Notes: generated by a model from the letters alone, not told the origin. 64,000 nt of DNA from Thermophagus sp052400625 (GCA_052400625.1 JBQTGH010000007.1); one strand, 5' to 3'; shown: positions 27,217-36,897, counted from the first letter of the stretch. Made by a program: numbers and translations.

Positions 27217-27729
27217 ATGAATAAAATAAAAGCCCTGTTATTATCGCTATTTGTTTTTGGGCAGGCATTTTTTTTATCAGGTGCTGCCCAGAAAAATGAA
27301 GAGGAAGCACGAAAAGATCGGTTAAAGTCGCAAAAGGTGGCCTATCTGACCGAAAAGATAGGTCTTTCGGCCGAGAAAGCACAGCAGTTTTGGCCGCTCT
27401 ATAATGAAATGTCAGAAAAAATGGATAAGCTATGGGACCAAAAGAAAAAGCTTGTCAACCGGTTGTATCATCCAAAAGAGAAATTGAGTGAATCAGAGAA
27501 AGAAGCTGTTTTAGATCAATTTGTTGATTATCATTATAAAAAATCGATCCTTCAAAAGGAATATCATGAAAAATTTAAAAAAATCCTGACCATCGATCAG
27601 ATTATTAAGCTATATGGTGCCGAATATGAGTTCAAGAAAAATATGCTTCATCTTCTCAGGGAAGGAAAGCCAACATCCTGTACCGAATCTGAAAAGGGGA
27701 TAGGAGTTAAGGTTTCCGATCCGGTTTAA
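27217..27729 (+). CDS. Periplasmic Spy/CpxP-like protein of the ECF sigma cassette
   Basis: A 170-residue protein with a signal peptide (residues about 1-25, cleavage near SGAAQ) and then an all-helical, highly charged chain (YLTEKIGLSAEKAQQFWPLYNEM...LTIDQIIKLYGAEYEFKKNML). The 'LS/LT...Q' helices resemble LTxxQ proteins of the Spy/CpxP type, which sense or chaperone misfolded periplasmic proteins. It starts 28 nt after the anti-sigma gene. A role as sensor of this cassette is inference. Confidence 0.75.
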   Translation: MNKIKALLLSLFVFGQAFFLSGAAQKNEEEARKDRLKSQKVAYLTEKIGLSAEKAQQFWPLYNEMSEKMDKLWDQKKKLVNRLYHPKEKLSESEKEAVLDQFVDYHYKKSILQKEYHEKFKKILTIDQIIKLYGAEYEFKKNMLHLLREGKPTSCTESEKGIGVKVSDPV

Positions 27730-27760
27730 AAAGATTGGTTTTCATTTTGGCATCCAATCT
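27728..27760 (-). terminator. Terminator of the GT4 gene
   Basis: On the minus strand AGATTGG (27760-27754) pairs with CCAATCT (27738-27732) around a 15-nt loop, followed by a run of T. It lies just past the GT4 stop codon and overlaps the convergent end region. Confidence 0.6.
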
Positions 27761-27768
27761 CTCACCAA

Positions 27769-28776
27769 TTAAGTTAGTATCTGGTTATACAATTTGATAT
27801 AATCAGTTACCATTTTCTCTTGGCTGAAATGATTTTCTGCCCATTCCCGGCAATTCTTTCTGTCTATTTGATCCAGTTGTTGGATTTTCTTAACTGCTTC
27901 GGAAATGTCATTGACCACAAAACCAGTGATTGGGTCATTGATGACCTCTGGCATTGAACCGCGATTAAAGGCAATTACCGGAGTGCCGCAAAACATCGCT
28001 TCGGCAACACTTAAACCAAACGGTTCGTTGAAGTTTATAGGATGCAGCAATGCTTTGGCTTTTCCAAGCAGCTGGTTGCGTTTTTCAGGACCCGAACTGC
28101 CTACAAAAACAATATCTTCATTGTTTATATAGGGGGCTACTTTTTGATCAAAGTAGTCCTGATCCTGAATGATGCCGGAAATAATAAGCTTCATTTTCGC
28201 CTTTTTAGCGATTTTTATGGCTTCATGGGTGCCTTTGTCGTGATGTATTCTTCCAAAGAAAAGCAAGTAGTCTTCGGGTTCTAAGTTGAGGTCGAACAGA
28301 TTTTTATTAATCCCGTTATAAACGGTGGCGATATAGTTTAACTCAGGATTTCTGTCAGAATTGCTGATAGATACGTAATTGGTTGTGTCGTTGTACCGTT
28401 TAAAAACAGGAATGATCTTGGGTGATGAGAAACCATGGATGGTAGTAATCATGGGGGTTTTTATCAGACGAGAATAGGTGAGGGGAAGAAAATCAAAATG
28501 ATTATGCAAAATGTCAAACTGATTTGCTTTTTCCATTGCATAGCTAATGTGAAGACATTCCAGTACTTTTGGATCGGCACTTTTGTCTTCTTCATATCCC
28601 ACGGGTACTAATCCATCCAGTTTTCCTTGCGTTTTGGAATCGAGTGTGGCAAAAAGAGTGACATCGTTACCTTTTGCAGCAAGCCCTTCGGCAAGATTGG
28701 ATGCCATTTGCTCCCAAGGACCGTAATGTCTGGGAGGGGTTCGCCATGCAACTGGTGATAGTATTGCGACCTTCAT
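27769..28776 (-). CDS. Glycosyltransferase family 4
   Basis: A 335-residue GT-B fold enzyme that moves a sugar from an activated donor. The N-terminal half has SPVAWRTPPRHYGPWEQMAS and DILHNHFDFLPL. The C-terminal half has the donor-site FGRIHHDKGTHEAI and the GT4 EX7E motif in NEPFGLSVAEAMFCGTPVIA. No signal peptide, so cytoplasmic. It is the last of three same-strand genes with a GH130 protein and a GT4 fusion. The donor sugar cannot be determined; a mannose link is inferred from the GH130 neighbour. Confidence 0.92.
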   Translation of the reverse strand: MKVAILSPVAWRTPPRHYGPWEQMASNLAEGLAAKGNDVTLFATLDSKTQGKLDGLVPVGYEEDKSADPKVLECLHISYAMEKANQFDILHNHFDFLPLTYSRLIKTPMITTIHGFSSPKIIPVFKRYNDTTNYVSISNSDRNPELNYIATVYNGINKNLFDLNLEPEDYLLFFGRIHHDKGTHEAIKIAKKAKMKLIISGIIQDQDYFDQKVAPYINNEDIVFVGSSGPEKRNQLLGKAKALLHPINFNEPFGLSVAEAMFCGTPVIAFNRGSMPEVINDPITGFVVNDISEAVKKIQQLDQIDRKNCREWAENHFSQEKMVTDYIKLYNQILT

Positions 28777-28947
28777 GGTAATTCTTTTTTAATCATATTT
28801 TTTTGTGTGTAAAAAAGGGTGATAGTAAGAGGTTGCTGAAATTTAACTTGGCGTGTCATTCAGGCATTAATAGGCAGAATGGTGCCTGTTGACTTCGAAT
28901 ACATTTCTGAATGATGGTTCAAAAAGCAACCCCGATTAAGATTATGG

Positions 28948-29874
28948 TTAGAGAGGGGGCCTGCTGTTGCTCAGACATAATTTTACCAGATCATCCATTT
29001 TTGCAGTTCCGACACACATGACAGAGTCTGCAGCGCCCCAATAAATTTTGATGGTTCCGTCATTTTCGGGTATAGCCCCGCAGGTGAAAACCACATTATG
29101 AACATATCCGGTAAGTTCATATGGTTCTTCCGGCTGCAAAATCCAGTCGTCACCAACCCCAATGATTTTTGAAGGGTCCTTGAGATCGTGCAAGGCCACT
29201 CCCAGCCGATAAACACTCCCATCCATGGTTGGGAAAACACCATGATAAATGTTAAGCCAACCTTTGTCGGTTTTTATGGGAGGCGCTCCGGGACCAATTT
29301 TCATTTCATCCCAGTGATATTGCATCGGACTCATGATTCTGCGGGCATCGCCCCAATAACGGAGGTCAGGGGAGTAGCTGATCCACATGGACCAAGGGCT
29401 GATTTCACTGTGGGGACGATCCAGTCTGACATATAGACCGTTGAATTTTTCAGGGAAGATCACCACATTTCGGTGGTCTGTTTCTGTGATGAGAGAATAG
29501 CGTTCCACCTTTTTCCAGTCTTTGGTTTTTGCCAATCCTATTCGAACCCCATGACGCGAATAGGCGGAATAGGTAATGAGGTATTCCCCGTCGATAAAGG
29601 TAATTCGAGGGTCCTCCACACCATATTCTTCATATTCACTGAAAATTCCTTCTTTCGCCGGTTCCATAAATGGTTGACCGTCTGCTTTCCAGTGGAAGCC
29701 GTCGGTGCTTCTTGCCAAGCCTAAAATGCTGCGTCCGTTCCTTTTGTGAGAACGGAACAGCATAATATATTCATTTTTGAAAGTGGTGACCCCTGCATTA
29801 TGGACCGTACTCACCGGATAAGGGATATCCTTTGGGGTTAAAACGGGATTGTACTGATAGCGATTTACCAACAT
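28948..29874 (-). CDS. GH130-family beta-mannoside phosphorylase/hydrolase-like protein
   Basis: A 308-residue five-bladed propeller of GH130 length. The family signature GVEDPR is at residues 85-90 with the catalytic aspartate D88, followed by ITFIDGEYLITYSAYS. Later substrate and phosphate contacts are HRNVVIFPEK, GPGAPPIKTDKGWLNIYHG and VHNVVFTCG. GH130 members mostly cleave beta-mannosides with phosphate. No signal peptide. It lies between two GT4 genes, 14 nt downstream of the fusion gene, so the three probably form one transcript. Confidence 0.9.
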   Translation of the reverse strand: MLVNRYQYNPVLTPKDIPYPVSTVHNAGVTTFKNEYIMLFRSHKRNGRSILGLARSTDGFHWKADGQPFMEPAKEGIFSEYEEYGVEDPRITFIDGEYLITYSAYSRHGVRIGLAKTKDWKKVERYSLITETDHRNVVIFPEKFNGLYVRLDRPHSEISPWSMWISYSPDLRYWGDARRIMSPMQYHWDEMKIGPGAPPIKTDKGWLNIYHGVFPTMDGSVYRLGVALHDLKDPSKIIGVGDDWILQPEEPYELTGYVHNVVFTCGAIPENDGTIKIYWGAADSVMCVGTAKMDDLVKLCLSNSRPPL

Positions 29875-29888
29875 GATAGTATGATTTA

Positions 29889-32132
29889 TCAGATATTTTC
29901 AAGAATATGTTCTTTTTCCTGTGCAGCCAAGACTGTCAGGTGTGAAATCCAATAGGCCAGGGTGCTCTCGGCGCCCTGGTTGCGATTTATGCCTTGAGAT
30001 TCCAACCCGTCGCAGCAGCCCATGGTTTCGTGGTCGAAGAGGGGTAAGCGTAATGAGTTTTCTCCCAGGAACCAAAGGTAGCTGGTGAACATCTTATCGA
30101 TATAACTTTTTTCTTTGGTGATCTGGAAAACTTGATAATAAAGTAATATCATAGCCATGACATCGATGGATTGTTGATCAAATTCGGGTACTTTTTCGCC
30201 GCGATGATACCACCCCTGATTTCCGACCGGGATTAAAAACTCTGATCGGAAAACCACACTTTCGAGGAAACGCGTTGTTTTCATGGCGATGTCAAAATAT
30301 TCCTCCACTCCGGTCACCTCATAGGCGGTGAAAAGAGCCAGAGGAAGAATGGCATTGTCGTAGGTCATTTGGTTTTCGAACCACTGCCAGTCGTCAGAGG
30401 AAGTGTCGTAATAGGCCTGCGTAAGTTTGTCACACAATTTTTTTAGGGCGTTAACCATGCCTTCATCGTTCTGGGAATCTTTGAGGTAGTAACTGATTCC
30501 GATGGTGGTGTTAGCGGCGCCTCTGATGGTTTCGATATGGTCGAAGTGAGGCACAGAATTGAGAAATATTTCTCTTCCGATTTGTTTAAAGGCGTCGTTG
30601 GGAGCAAATCGAACTAGGTATCCAAGAGCCCAGATGGTCCTTCCAAATGAGTCTTCGGTGCCATATTCGTCCAGAAACTGACGGTTGAAGCTAAGGAAAT
30701 TTCTGAAGTTTCCGTTTTCGCGTTGCATGTAATGGATAAAACTCAGATAGATGGGCATTAGCGACAAGGCCTCTTTATCTTTGTTTCGTCTCCAGGCCAT
30801 TAAGGTCATGATCAGAGCGCGCGAGTTGTCGTCCATGCAGTAGCCTTCTTTCAGGTTGGGGATCCCATATTTGGCATGTTGGACAATGCCGGTGTCATCG
30901 GTAAGTCTTTTGATATGCGACAGATTATATGATGGCATCAAAGAGACGTCGATGGAGAGTTTTCTCGGCTCTGTTTCTTTTTCCCAATTATCGAGTACAT
31001 ATTCTGCCACATAGAGGTATTGTTTGCCTATTTTTGGCCATCGAATCTTTTTTCCGTATTCGAAGGCATTATTTCGCAGGGTTTCCATTGCTGTATCGTC
31101 GCCCAGCAATTCCAATAAAATATTGGACAACTCTTCGGAATTTTTGAAGCTGAAAAGTCGGCCTCTGTTATTGTCCAACAGTTCCTGCGCATGCCAATAG
31201 GGTGTTGAAACAACAGCACAACCGGCACCTACTGCATAGGATAGGGTGCCGCTCGTTATTTGAGCTTCACTTAAGTATGGTGTGATGTAAATATCGCTGG
31301 CCGTGAGATATTCAAATAGTTTGGCTTCGGAAACAAAATCATTGTTGAAAAAGACGTTTTTCCCCAGATTCAGATTTTTGACCAAACGTTTCAGATAATT
31401 TCTGTATTCGTCACCGGAAATTTTATAGACGGAAGGATGGGTAGCACCTAGCACAACATATAAAAGATCGGGGTGTTTTTTGACAACCGGAGGCAGCGCG
31501 TTGAGAACGGTCTCGATCCCCTTGTTGCGGCTAAGTAATCCAAAAGTGAGCAGTACCTTTCGGTTTTTAAGTCCGTGTTTTTCTTTGGCTACTTCTCTTG
31601 ATATTTGTTCAAATTCAGGAACTCCATGTTCTATCAGAGCAATTTTTTCTTTGGGTATCTCATATATCTCTTCCAGAAAATCAACGGCTCTACGGCTCAT
31701 TACCACTATCCTGGCGGCTTTCTTCCCTATTTCCCGAACAATCGATCGTTGTGTGTAGGTGGGGTCTTTAAGAACGGTATGGAAAGTGACAATGAGTGGG
31801 ATCTCCAATCGATGAATCAATGGTAAGATAAAAACGCCGTCGTCACCGCCAAAAATACCAAATTCATGCTCTAGAATACAAACTTCGGTGTCGCTGTAAT
31901 TGATGACTTTGGCTGCATGAACGTAATCTCTTTGATGGTTTTGGCGGATAATGTGTTTGACTTCTTCCGGGTATTCATATTGGCTCCCATTCTCATTGAT
32001 GGCCACGACCATGGCCGTGTCGGCAATTCTATTGTTTTCAGTATTCGCATGAATGGCTTTTACCAGATTGTTGGTAAAGGTACCTATCCCACATTTACGT
32101 GGTGGATATGTTCCAATAAATGCAATTTTCAT
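29889..32132 (-). CDS. GT4 glycosyltransferase fused to an alpha/alpha-barrel glycosidase-like domain
   Basis: A 747-residue two-part protein. Residues about 1-380 are a GT4-type GT-B enzyme (FIGTYPPRKCGIGTFTNN, EHEFGIFGGDDG, TFGLLSRNKGIETVL, then SEAQITSGTLSYAVGAGCA where the second glutamate of EX7E is absent). Residues about 395-747 are helical repeats of a six-hairpin type (YCMDDNSRALIMTLMAW, SFGRTIWALGYLVRF, WQWFENQMTYDNAILPLALF, NQGAESTLAYWISHL), like unsaturated-glycuronyl or mannosyl glycosidase folds. Such fusions occur beside GH130 genes in Bacteroidetes. Whether the second domain is catalytic is open. Confidence 0.88.
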   Translation of the reverse strand: MKIAFIGTYPPRKCGIGTFTNNLVKAIHANTENNRIADTAMVVAINENGSQYEYPEEVKHIIRQNHQRDYVHAAKVINYSDTEVCILEHEFGIFGGDDGVFILPLIHRLEIPLIVTFHTVLKDPTYTQRSIVREIGKKAARIVVMSRRAVDFLEEIYEIPKEKIALIEHGVPEFEQISREVAKEKHGLKNRKVLLTFGLLSRNKGIETVLNALPPVVKKHPDLLYVVLGATHPSVYKISGDEYRNYLKRLVKNLNLGKNVFFNNDFVSEAKLFEYLTASDIYITPYLSEAQITSGTLSYAVGAGCAVVSTPYWHAQELLDNNRGRLFSFKNSEELSNILLELLGDDTAMETLRNNAFEYGKKIRWPKIGKQYLYVAEYVLDNWEKETEPRKLSIDVSLMPSYNLSHIKRLTDDTGIVQHAKYGIPNLKEGYCMDDNSRALIMTLMAWRRNKDKEALSLMPIYLSFIHYMQRENGNFRNFLSFNRQFLDEYGTEDSFGRTIWALGYLVRFAPNDAFKQIGREIFLNSVPHFDHIETIRGAANTTIGISYYLKDSQNDEGMVNALKKLCDKLTQAYYDTSSDDWQWFENQMTYDNAILPLALFTAYEVTGVEEYFDIAMKTTRFLESVVFRSEFLIPVGNQGWYHRGEKVPEFDQQSIDVMAMILLYYQVFQITKEKSYIDKMFTSYLWFLGENSLRLPLFDHETMGCCDGLESQGINRNQGAESTLAYWISHLTVLAAQEKEHILENI

Positions 32133-33182
32133 AATGCTGTATTTTAGTTTTGTATGTGATCAAAAAACAGTCTGCAAATACATGTTTGTATTCAAGAGAT
32201 GCGTTGTTGTTTTGACATCATTCTGATGTCCTAAATAACCGGAATGTTTTTTTGTAGAATATTAATGAGAGTTAATCCCATTTGGCAGCCAATGGATGGT
32301 TTGATTCTTATCCCTAATCTTCCCCAAAAGGTGGGAGAGAAAGGATAAATCTGACATGATTGATCATTAATACTATTGCCTTAATCGCACGGGTTGGCAT
32401 ATTTCGTTGCAATCCTTGTCATGCCCCATCATTGGCAAAATGTATTTTTATGAACCACCGGACAAATGATTCCTTGCCCTTTGAATAAAATAGTGTTGTA
32501 GGATAATAAGAAATTATTCCTGAATAAGCAAATTGTAGACCATTTTTTGTCGAATTATCTTTAAATTGTATTTGCTATTCCAAAGTACTTAAACGATTAA
32601 AGAAAGAAAGTTCTCTTCCATTGTTCCGACCTATTGGGTATAATAACATATATGAATATTTGCTGTACGAGATTTAACTTATATCCGGTAAATAAATTAT
32701 ATACTAGTGAAAAAGTGAGTGCTATTTTATATTTGGAGTGATTTATGATGAGGTGATTGAAAATATGTCATAGGTTGGATGGTTAAATAGGATGGAAGGG
32801 TGACATTTTGTCTTAAAAAAATAATTGGGTTTTTCAAGAAAGAGATTTGCGGTATCTGAGTCGGTTAAGTCTCTGAGTGGGGATTGAAATAGCATGTTTA
32901 TTTTTTGTTTTTGCTTTAGGAGAAAATCTATCAACCCTCAATATATTCGTTTCTTTTGTGGAGGTGTATCAGAATGAATGAGGTGATAGGGCCTGTTGTA
33001 ATATGAAGATGGGTCCGGAATTTATGTTATCTTTACATCAGTTTGTAGTAATAGTGAAGTATAAAGACATAAATTATACGTTATAATTATTTGCTGTGAT
33101 GGTTAAGTTTGGCCTTTTTGAGAATGCGTTTAACCGTGATTATAAAAGAGGCGTTTTTCTAAGAATTACTCAAGCTAAAAAA
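32133..33182. other. Gene-poor 1-kb intergenic region
   Basis: Between the GT4 fusion and the S41 gene I see no supported gene, only AT-rich sequence. A weak TATCTTTA box lies near 33024. A 32-codon frame (33099-33197, MVKFGLFENAFNRDYKRG...) ends inside the head of repeat copy E; it is too short to call. Confidence 0.5.
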
Positions 33183-33291
33183 ATGCGAATGAAATGAGTA
33201 CGACAAGACAGCTTGTCACAAAAGAGTATGTATAAATATCTGTCATGCGAGTTCCATTCAATCAATAATTTAAATAAATTTTATGCGGATG
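33183..33291 (+). repeat. Dispersed start-codon repeat, copy E (before the S41 peptidase)
   Basis: The head GCGAATGAAATGAGTACGAC has its ATG at 33189 and pairs with GTCATGCGAGTTCCAT at 33242-33257. The loop is CTTGTCACAAAAGAGTATGT then ATAAA. The tail AATTTAAATAAATTTTATGC ends GGATGAAA, with the ATG at 33289 starting the peptidase gene. Confidence 0.9.
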
Positions 33292-34692
33292 AAAATTAGA
33301 TTTTTTTTATTAATTCTCGGTGTTCTATTACTGAGTTATTCCTGTAGTGATGATGATAATGAAACGGGAGAGGAAATTAATGAGGAGTCCATATCGCAGG
33401 ATATTTTGGACGTGAACAAATGGATCTATGAGAATATGGAAGCATATTTATGGAGTGAACAAATGCCTGACATAGATTATAAGCAGGAAGAAGATCCGAT
33501 AGACTATTTTTCTAAATTGATATATGAGGAGAAAGACAGATGGTCATGGATTACCGATGATTATGCCTCGCTGTCTGCAGAGTATGATGGTGTTCCGGTT
33601 CAGATGGGGTATAGTCCCTCTTTTTATCTGATGAGTGATAATGAAAGTGTCTTTATCGTTGTTGATTATGTGTATGCAGGCTCGCCGGCAGAGGAAGCAG
33701 GTATTGAAAGAGGGGATATTATTCTTTCGATAGACGGTACATCTTTGAATACCACCAATTACTATGATTTGTATAGCCAGGATGCTTATTCTGTTCAGTT
33801 GGCTGAGATAGAGGAGAATGTTATTTCATATACGGGAGAATCGATCGATTTAGTGGCAAGAGTGGTTGATACCAATCCGGTGTTGCATTATGACGTGATT
33901 GATTTGGATGGGCACAAGGTCGGTTACCTGGTGTATGCAGAATTTATCACTGGAGGCGAAGGGGGTAGATTTCTAGACTCGTTGGATGTGGTTTTTTCTG
34001 AATTTAAAGCCGCCGGAATATCCGATCTTATTGTGGACCTTAGATACAATCCCGGAGGTGATATTGATGCCGCCGCCTATCTGGCATCGGCCATTGCACC
34101 AGCTGATGTTTCCTCAAACGAGGAGGTGTTGATTTCAATGAAATATAATAAGGATCTACAGGATTATTTTGAGTATTATGAGCGTGAGGATAATTTGTAT
34201 TATTATTTTCGAAATGATGTTGAAAATGTAAATATGAAGGAAAGAGTTTACTTTTTAACTTCTTCCGGGACAGCCTCGTCCAGCGAATTGGTTATTTCCG
34301 GATTGATGCCCTATACGGAAGTGGTAACGGTTGGTGAAGCTACGTACGGGAAATGTTATGGCGCCTGGGTTTTGCCGGATGATAAAGAAGAATGGGCCAT
34401 CATTCCCATTGTGATGAAATATGCCAATGCTGATGGCTATACCGATTTTACGGATGGAATACCTAGTGACTATGAGGTCGGGATGGATCTCTTGTCTTCT
34501 ACGCCGTTTGGAGATTTGTCGGATCCCGCTCTGGCAAAAGCCTTGAGCCTTGCAACCGGACAAGATCTGACCACCGAAAAGGGGCTGAAATCCGCATCTG
34601 CTAAGTATAGAAAATTAGTGCCGGCTCAGCTTGAAATGAAGAGAAATCTTATTATTTCTGAACGTCCTCAGTTGTTGGAAGCCGACTTTTAA
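33289..34692 (+). CDS. S41 family C-terminal processing peptidase, lipoprotein
   Basis: A 467-residue secreted serine peptidase. A signal peptide ends at C19 (LLSYSC), followed by SDDDNE, which resembles the acidic surface-export signal of Bacteroidetes lipoproteins. A PDZ-like domain (about 100-150, GSPAEEAGIERGDIILSIDG) precedes the S41 core with DLRYNPGGD, the nucleophile in TSSGTASSSELV, and the lysine-bearing ATYGKCYGAW. It is probably anchored in the outer membrane and degrades or trims proteins. I chose the ATG at 33289, the conserved ATG of repeat copy E; an ATG two codons earlier is also in frame. Confidence 0.92.
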   Translation: MKIRFFLLILGVLLLSYSCSDDDNETGEEINEESISQDILDVNKWIYENMEAYLWSEQMPDIDYKQEEDPIDYFSKLIYEEKDRWSWITDDYASLSAEYDGVPVQMGYSPSFYLMSDNESVFIVVDYVYAGSPAEEAGIERGDIILSIDGTSLNTTNYYDLYSQDAYSVQLAEIEENVISYTGESIDLVARVVDTNPVLHYDVIDLDGHKVGYLVYAEFITGGEGGRFLDSLDVVFSEFKAAGISDLIVDLRYNPGGDIDAAAYLASAIAPADVSSNEEVLISMKYNKDLQDYFEYYEREDNLYYYFRNDVENVNMKERVYFLTSSGTASSSELVISGLMPYTEVVTVGEATYGKCYGAWVLPDDKEEWAIIPIVMKYANADGYTDFTDGIPSDYEVGMDLLSSTPFGDLSDPALAKALSLATGQDLTTEKGLKSASAKYRKLVPAQLEMKRNLIISERPQLLEADF

Positions 34693-34791
34693 AAAGAAAT
34701 TAAGTTTTTTGTGAGGGGTCTTATACTATTCGAATAATGGTTTTTGTTCAGACTGCTTCTTTGCGGTCTGACTTTGCTATAAAGCATTTCA

Positions 34792-34833
34792 GCCGTCCGA
34801 CTTTGGGATTTTTAAAGTCGGACGGCTTTTTTT
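34792..34833 (+). terminator. Strong terminator after the S41 gene
   Basis: GCCGTCCGACTT (34792-34803) pairs with AAGTCGGACGGC (34815-34826) and is followed by a T run. A weaker CAGAC...GTCTG hairpin lies just upstream at 34749-34770. Confidence 0.88.
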
Positions 34834-35030
34834 GTGGTGATCTTTCAACGACTATCTGCAATAAACTGTAGTTGTAATCCGGATTACCGGACATCGAGTG
34901 TTGATTGATTTTCTGTTGGTGTGTTTGGTGGGATGATGTTTTTTTACGATGTAGATGAGGATTTTTCTTTGGGGTTGAAGAGGGATTTCAAAACGACTCA
35001 TTCCATTTTTTGAAATGAGGTAAAAACAAA

Positions 35031-35056
35031 AAAGCCACCCCTTTTGAGGTGGCTTT
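35031..35056 (-). terminator. Terminator of tRNA-Lys
   Basis: AAAGCCACC pairs with GGTGGCTTT, and on the minus strand it is followed by a run of T. It begins 7 nt past the encoded CCA of the tRNA gene. Confidence 0.75.
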
Positions 35057-35062
35057 TTTGAG

Positions 35063-35138
35063 TGGTGACCCAGCAGGGGCTCGAACCCTGGACCCCATCC
35101 TTAAAAGGGATGTGCTCTACCAACTGAGCTACTGAGTC
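35063..35138 (-). tRNA. tRNA-Lys (anticodon TTT)
   Basis: The minus strand from 35138 folds as a cloverleaf: acceptor GACTCAG/CTGGGTC, D-arm AGCTCAGTTGGTAGAGC, anticodon stem CATCC-CTTTTAA-GGATG with anticodon TTT, and T-arm CAGGGTTCGAGCCCCTG. The discriminator is A and CCA is encoded. Promoter and terminator flank it, so it is a single-gene unit. Confidence 0.97.
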
Positions 35139-35161
35139 ATCCGTTTTTCTTAAACGCGGTG

Positions 35162-35192
35162 CAAAAATAGGGGGTTAATTTGGAACTCGCAA
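35162..35192 (-). promoter_or_regulatory. Promoter of tRNA-Lys
   Basis: On the minus strand a TTG (35192-35190) is followed after 20 nt by TATTTTTG (35169-35162), a full TTG/TAnnTTTG Bacteroidetes promoter, 23 nt before the tRNA. Confidence 0.65.
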
Positions 35193-35469
35193 GGATTCGT
35201 GTAAAAAAATGTCGTTAAAAAATGTTGCATAGCCCGTAAATACCGAGTTTTTAGTCGATTAATTATTGGTTTTTTTGAGCGGAAAATTTTAGTTTGTACC
35301 TTTAGATATTGCCATTTTCGGTTTCGATAAAATTTAACAAGCCTGCAAAAATGTTTGACCGTTTTTATTTAGCGAGATTTAGTGTGTGAAAAAGGTCTGC
35401 TCTTGAATTAAGAGAGTGAGGTCATTTTAGGGGAATCGCTTCAATGGTGTAGGGCAAAACAGAAAAGAT

Positions 35470-36897
35470 ATGGAGATAAAAGATAGAGAACCGGTGGTTG
35501 CGGGAATATTCTATGAAGGAAATCCCGTTGCCTTAAAGGAAGACTTGGGTCGGTTATTCGATGACGCCAAACCTCCAGTTGGTGAAGAGGAAATTATGGC
35601 TGTCATTGTACCACATGCCGGTTATATTTATTCCGGGGTGGTTGCTGCCTCAGCCTTTAATCAAATACCTGAAGATGCGGACTATGAAACAGTGTTTTTA
35701 ATTGGTTCAAGTCACCGTATGGCTTTTGATGGGGCTTCGGTATATACCAACGGCGATTATTTGACCCCATTGGGGCGGGTGGAAGTGGACAAAGCACTGG
35801 CCAAAAAGCTGGTTGATTCATCGCCATTTATAACCGGTTATTCGACACCACACCTGGAAGAGCATTCCCTGGAGGTGGAGCTGCCCTTTTTGCAGTATCG
35901 GCTTAAAAAGCCGTTCAAACTGGTTCCGGTGGTGATGGGTCCTCGTGATGCCAAAGGAGCAGAGCATGTGGCGAAAGCTCTGAAGCCATACTTTAAGCCG
36001 GGAAATTTATTTGTTGTCAGCACCGATTTTTCTCACTACCCCGCCTATGAAGATGCCTCAAAAGTGGATAGAATAACTGCCAATGCTATTTTGAAAAATA
36101 ATCCCCGTTTGTTGATGCAGACCCTTGAGGAGAATGATAAACTGGGTGTTGAACGGTTGGCAACCAGCCTTTGCGGGTGGACCTCGGTGCTTACTCTTTT
36201 GCATGTTACCGAAGAACTATCCGGCCTGCATTTCCGTCATATTGAATACCGTAATTCCGGGGATGTCGAGTTTGGTGATTCTTCAAGCGTAGTGGGCTAT
36301 CACGCCATCACCATTTCGCGGAATCCTAAAACAAAAATGGAAGTAAGGGGTTTCTCATTAAACGAAAATGAAAAGTCATGGTTGTTGTTGCGGGCGCGAA
36401 AGGTGCTCGAATGGGTGGTCCGAGGGGAAATTACTAAGGCGCCGGAAGGAGTTCCGCCGGAGCGGGTGAAGGTGCATACCGGGGCTTTTGTCTCTTTGTA
36501 TAAAGAAGGTCAATTGAGAGGATGTGTGGGGCAATTTGGATCTTCTGAACCTTTGTGGAAGGTGGTGGATCGTATGACCAAATCTGCGGCACTTGATGAC
36601 ACGCGTTTCCTGTCCGTAAAAGAAGATGAACTTGATGACATAAGATTAGAGATTTCTGTACTCACTCCCATGAAAAAGATTAAAGAGCTATCAGAAATAA
36701 TCCCCGGACGGCATGGTATCGTGGTGGAGAAAGGCCGAGCCAGAGGAACCTTTTTACCCCAGGTGGCCAACAAAACGGGATGGGGGAGAGAAGAGTTGCT
36801 GGGGTATTGTGCCCGGGATAAAGCCGGTATCGGATGGGACGGATGGAAAGAGGCTGATATCTTTATCTATGAAGCCATGGTGTTTGGTGAATCGTGA
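35470..36897 (+). CDS. AmmeMemoRadiSam system protein B-A fusion (MEMO1 + AMMECR1)
   Basis: A 475-residue fusion. Residues about 8-275 are a MEMO1/AmrB domain (VPHAGYIYSGVVAA, SSHRMAFDG, EEHSLEVELPFLQ, STDFSHYP), a fold related to iron-dependent dioxygenases with His/Cys metal-site residues still present. Residues about 290-475 are an AMMECR1/AmrA domain (GAFVSLYKEGQLRGCVGQF, LRGCxG being the hallmark; FLPQVANKTGWG). The system normally includes a radical SAM enzyme (AmrS), which is not beside it here. The biochemical role is not established in most bacteria. It overlaps or adjoins the next gene. Confidence 0.93.
   Translation: MEIKDREPVVAGIFYEGNPVALKEDLGRLFDDAKPPVGEEEIMAVIVPHAGYIYSGVVAASAFNQIPEDADYETVFLIGSSHRMAFDGASVYTNGDYLTPLGRVEVDKALAKKLVDSSPFITGYSTPHLEEHSLEVELPFLQYRLKKPFKLVPVVMGPRDAKGAEHVAKALKPYFKPGNLFVVSTDFSHYPAYEDASKVDRITANAILKNNPRLLMQTLEENDKLGVERLATSLCGWTSVLTLLHVTEELSGLHFRHIEYRNSGDVEFGDSSSVVGYHAITISRNPKTKMEVRGFSLNENEKSWLLLRARKVLEWVVRGEITKAPEGVPPERVKVHTGAFVSLYKEGQLRGCVGQFGSSEPLWKVVDRMTKSAALDDTRFLSVKEDELDDIRLEISVLTPMKKIKELSEIIPGRHGIVVEKGRARGTFLPQVANKTGWGREELLGYCARDKAGIGWDGWKEADIFIYEAMVFGES

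Noticed and set aside
33099..33197. 32-codon frame before repeat copy E
   Set aside because: Too short, no family, and its stop is part of the repeat head; kept only as a note.
35171..35215. Possible further copy of the dispersed repeat near tRNA-Lys (GGAACTCGCA)
   Set aside because: Only a 10-bp match to the arm, with no partner arm and no tail; likely chance.
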